NCBI GenBank assembly: GCA_044433325.1
Contig: JAWXTT010000106.1
Location: forward strand, 1 to 7,473
Source of the DNA: HGM05232 sp044433325
GTDB taxonomy: Bacteria; Bacteroidota; Bacteroidia; Bacteroidales; Muribaculaceae
Reading direction: 5' to 3'
Length of the DNA stretch: 7,473 nucleotides
The first letter of the stretch is position 1. Every line of letters begins with the position of its first letter. The translations under genes and the position numbers were made by a program. The notes beneath the pieces are model-generated. The model was not told the DNA's origin. It saw only the letters and a program-made list of their open reading frames with translations, and did no database searches. Shown here piece after piece: positions 5,466 to 7,473 of the stretch.

Positions 5466-7473
5466 ATGCTATTATCGGAACTTAAAACGGGTGAATCTGC
5501 TACTATTGCTAAGGTGATGGGGTATGGTGCGTTTCGTAAACGCGTCGTCGAGATGGGTTTCATTCGTGGTAAGGAGGTAACCGCCATTCATAATGCACCA
5601 CTTAAAGATCCTATTATCTATAAAGTAATGGGGTACGAGGTGTCACTGCGTCATAGTGAGGCAACTATGGTAGAGGTTATACCTAATGATAGTAGTCTCA
5701 AGATTGAAGAGTTGCAGCCTGAGTTGGTACAGTTATCGACTATTGAAGAGTTACGTACTGATACCGAAGTTAATAGAGGTCGCATAATTAATATCGCATT
5801 AGTAGGTAATCCTAACTGTGGAAAGACATCTCTATTTAACAAGGCGGCTAGTCGTCATGAGCATGTTGGTAATTACAGTGGTGTTACCGTTGATGCACAA
5901 CGTGGAGCATTTAAATATAATGGTTATAAGTTTGTTATTTATGACCTACCAGGTACTTACGCGTTATCAGCATATACCCCAGAAGAGGTTTATGTGCGTA
6001 AGCATATAGTTGACAGTAAACCAGATGTAATAATCAATGTTGTCGCAGCATCTAACTTAGAGCGTAACCTATATCTAACAACTGAGTTGATAGATATGGA
6101 TATCCCTATGGTTATAGCTCTGAATATGTATGATGAGCTAGAGGCAAGTGGTGCTAAACTAGACTATGAAACGTTAGGTTCATTATTAGGTGTGCCTATA
6201 ATTCCAACAGACTCACGTAGGGGGGATGGCTTTGATGCTCTGTTTAATACTGTTGTTGAGGTCTTTGAGAACAGAAACAGTTATACACGTCATATACATG
6301 TTAACCATGGAGCAGATATAGAGAAATCAATCGATACCGTAAAGGTTGAGCTGAAAAAAGATAAGGATATTAGCGTGCGTTATTCAGCCCGTTATCTAGC
6401 TATAAAGATGTTAGAGGGAGATAAGCGTATTGAGAATATTTTGTCAGAAACCACTGAATATGAACAGTGGAATAAACTCAGAAACCAAGAGGTTGCTAAG
6501 ATTGAACGTACCTTTGAAGAGCCTATTGAAACTGCTATCTCAGACCAGAAGTATGGTTTTATAGCAGGAGCATTAAAGGAAACCTTACAGCCTAGTGCTA
6601 AGGAGAGGAAACAAACTACACAGACTATTGATGCTTTTGTAACGCATAAATTTTTAGGATTTCCTATATTCCTATTTATTATGTGGGCAATGTTTCAAAC
6701 TACATTTGTACTAGGAGCATACCCTATGGAGTGGATTGAACTATTGGTTGAGTTAATATCTAAAGGGGTTAGCTCAGTTATGAGTGATGGAATGTTTAAA
6801 GATTTAATTGTAGATGGTATAATTGGTGGAGTAGGTGGAGTAATAGTGTTCCTACCTAATATAGTTATACTATATCTATTTATCTCCGTAATGGAGGATT
6901 CAGGATATATGGCGCGGGCAGCCTTTATAATGGATAAGTTAATGCACCAGATGGGGTTACATGGTAAATCATTTATCCCATTGTTAATGGGTTTTGGGTG
7001 TAATGTACCAGCTATTATGGCTACTAGAACTATTGAGAGTAGAAGCAGTCGTTTGATTACCATATTTATCAATCCCTTTATATCGTGTGGAGCTAGATTG
7101 CCTGTGTATCTGTTATTTGTAGGTATCTTTTTCTCTAAATATTCAGGGACAATGCTATTTGCCATATATCTGCTAGGTATTATTATAGCTATTATAACTG
7201 CTAGGATATTACGTAGATTTATATTTCAAAAGGATGATACTCCATTTGTTATGGAGTTGCCACCATATCGTATTCCTACCAGATTATCAATTCTTATCCA
7301 CATGTGGGAGAAGAGTTGGCAATATCTTAAAAAAATGGGTGGTATTATTCTTGTAGCATCAATAGTGATATGGTTTTTAGACTATTTCCCACGAGCTTCT
7401 GAGAATGAACCAGAGCCGCACTCATATTCAAGACAATTAGGGGAGCTATGTACACCTATTATGGAGCCTCTAG
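5466..7473 (+). CDS. feoB: FeoAB fusion ferrous iron transporter, 3' end outside window
   Basis: The frame stays open from ATG 5466 to the window edge: 669 codons, with an estimated 100-200 residues missing. Residues 1-75 are a FeoA (SH3-like) domain; about 76-107 is a linker. Residues 108 to about 280 are the FeoB G domain: G1 GNPNCGKT 114-121, switch Thr141, DLPG 160-163, NMYD 220-223 and a G5-like DSRRG 249-253. A helical regulatory region follows, then the membrane permease from about 396. The permease includes VMEDSGYMARAAF from 475 and two Gate motifs with Cys512 (GFGCNVPA) and Cys541 (SCGARLPVY). The protein imports Fe(II) across the inner membrane with G-domain control; FeoA fusion is common in Bacteroidota. 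One oddity: VVAASNLERN has Ala194 where family members usually have Asp. It starts 14 bp after fprA and is likely co-transcribed. A Mn(II)-preferring FeoB is possible. Confidence 0.95.
   Translation, partial: MLLSELKTGESATIAKVMGYGAFRKRVVEMGFIRGKEVTAIHNAPLKDPIIYKVMGYEVSLRHSEATMVEVIPNDSSLKIEELQPELVQLSTIEELRTDTEVNRGRIINIALVGNPNCGKTSLFNKAASRHEHVGNYSGVTVDAQRGAFKYNGYKFVIYDLPGTYALSAYTPEEVYVRKHIVDSKPDVIINVVAASNLERNLYLTTELIDMDIPMVIALNMYDELEASGAKLDYETLGSLLGVPIIPTDSRRGDGFDALFNTVVEVFENRNSYTRHIHVNHGADIEKSIDTVKVELKKDKDISVRYSARYLAIKMLEGDKRIENILSETTEYEQWNKLRNQEVAKIERTFEEPIETAISDQKYGFIAGALKETLQPSAKERKQTTQTIDAFVTHKFLGFPIFLFIMWAMFQTTFVLGAYPMEWIELLVELISKGVSSVMSDGMFKDLIVDGIIGGVGGVIVFLPNIVILYLFISVMEDSGYMARAAFIMDKLMHQMGLHGKSFIPLLMGFGCNVPAIMATRTIESRSSRLITIFINPFISCGARLPVYLLFVGIFFSKYSGTMLFAIYLLGIIIAIITARILRRFIFQKDDTPFVMELPPYRIPTRLSILIHMWEKSWQYLKKMGGIILVASIVIWFLDYFPRASENEPEPHSYSRQLGELCTPIMEPL

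Noticed and set aside
5818..6009. A 63-codon plus-strand frame
   Set aside because: It overlaps the FeoB G domain in another frame; the feoAB frame carries all the recognisable GTPase motifs here.
6695..7165. A 156-codon open frame on the minus strand
   Set aside because: It lies wholly inside the membrane domain of feoAB on the opposite strand; its hydrophobic composition reflects the antisense of a real transporter, and no family motif is seen.

Overview
The window looks like chromosomal DNA from an AT-rich member of the Bacteroidota, probably Bacteroidales. This rests on two plus-strand promoter elements matching the phylum's TAnnTTTG -7 box (215-222 and 4256-4263), A-rich start contexts without clear Shine-Dalgarno sites, and gene types common in that group: NhaC-type antiporters, a FprA flavodiiron protein and a fused FeoA-FeoB iron transporter. 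The genus cannot be told from the sequence.

Layout. Positions 1-294 are an intergenic region with a possible minus-strand gene start at the left edge, a candidate minus-strand promoter, a long imperfect palindrome (106-150), and the plus-strand promoter and leader of the first operon. Operon 1 (295-4128) holds two tandem NhaC-family antiporter paralogues and a secreted SGNH/GDSL hydrolase, with gaps of 45 and 21 bp. A hairpin plus T-tract at 4195-4232 probably ends it. Operon 2 starts from a promoter at 4256-4263 and holds a class A flavodiiron protein (4285-5451) and, 14 bp later, a FeoAB fusion that runs off the right edge (5466-7473, 669 codons visible). No internal terminator or second strong promoter was seen in either operon.

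How the genes work together. Operon 1 appears to serve sodium/proton or related ion-coupled exchange, with two diverged copies of one carrier; why a secreted esterase-like protein rides with them is unknown. Operon 2 couples ferrous iron import (FeoAB) to a di-iron enzyme that reduces O2, NO or peroxide in anaerobes, which suggests an iron and oxygen-defence unit. The flavodiiron gene should start at 4285 and not at the longer frame opening at 4177, because its promoter lies inside that extension. All families present are known ones. The less ordinary points are the divergence between the two antiporters, the FprA-FeoAB pairing, the antiporter-esterase linkage and the palindrome between the outward-facing promoters.
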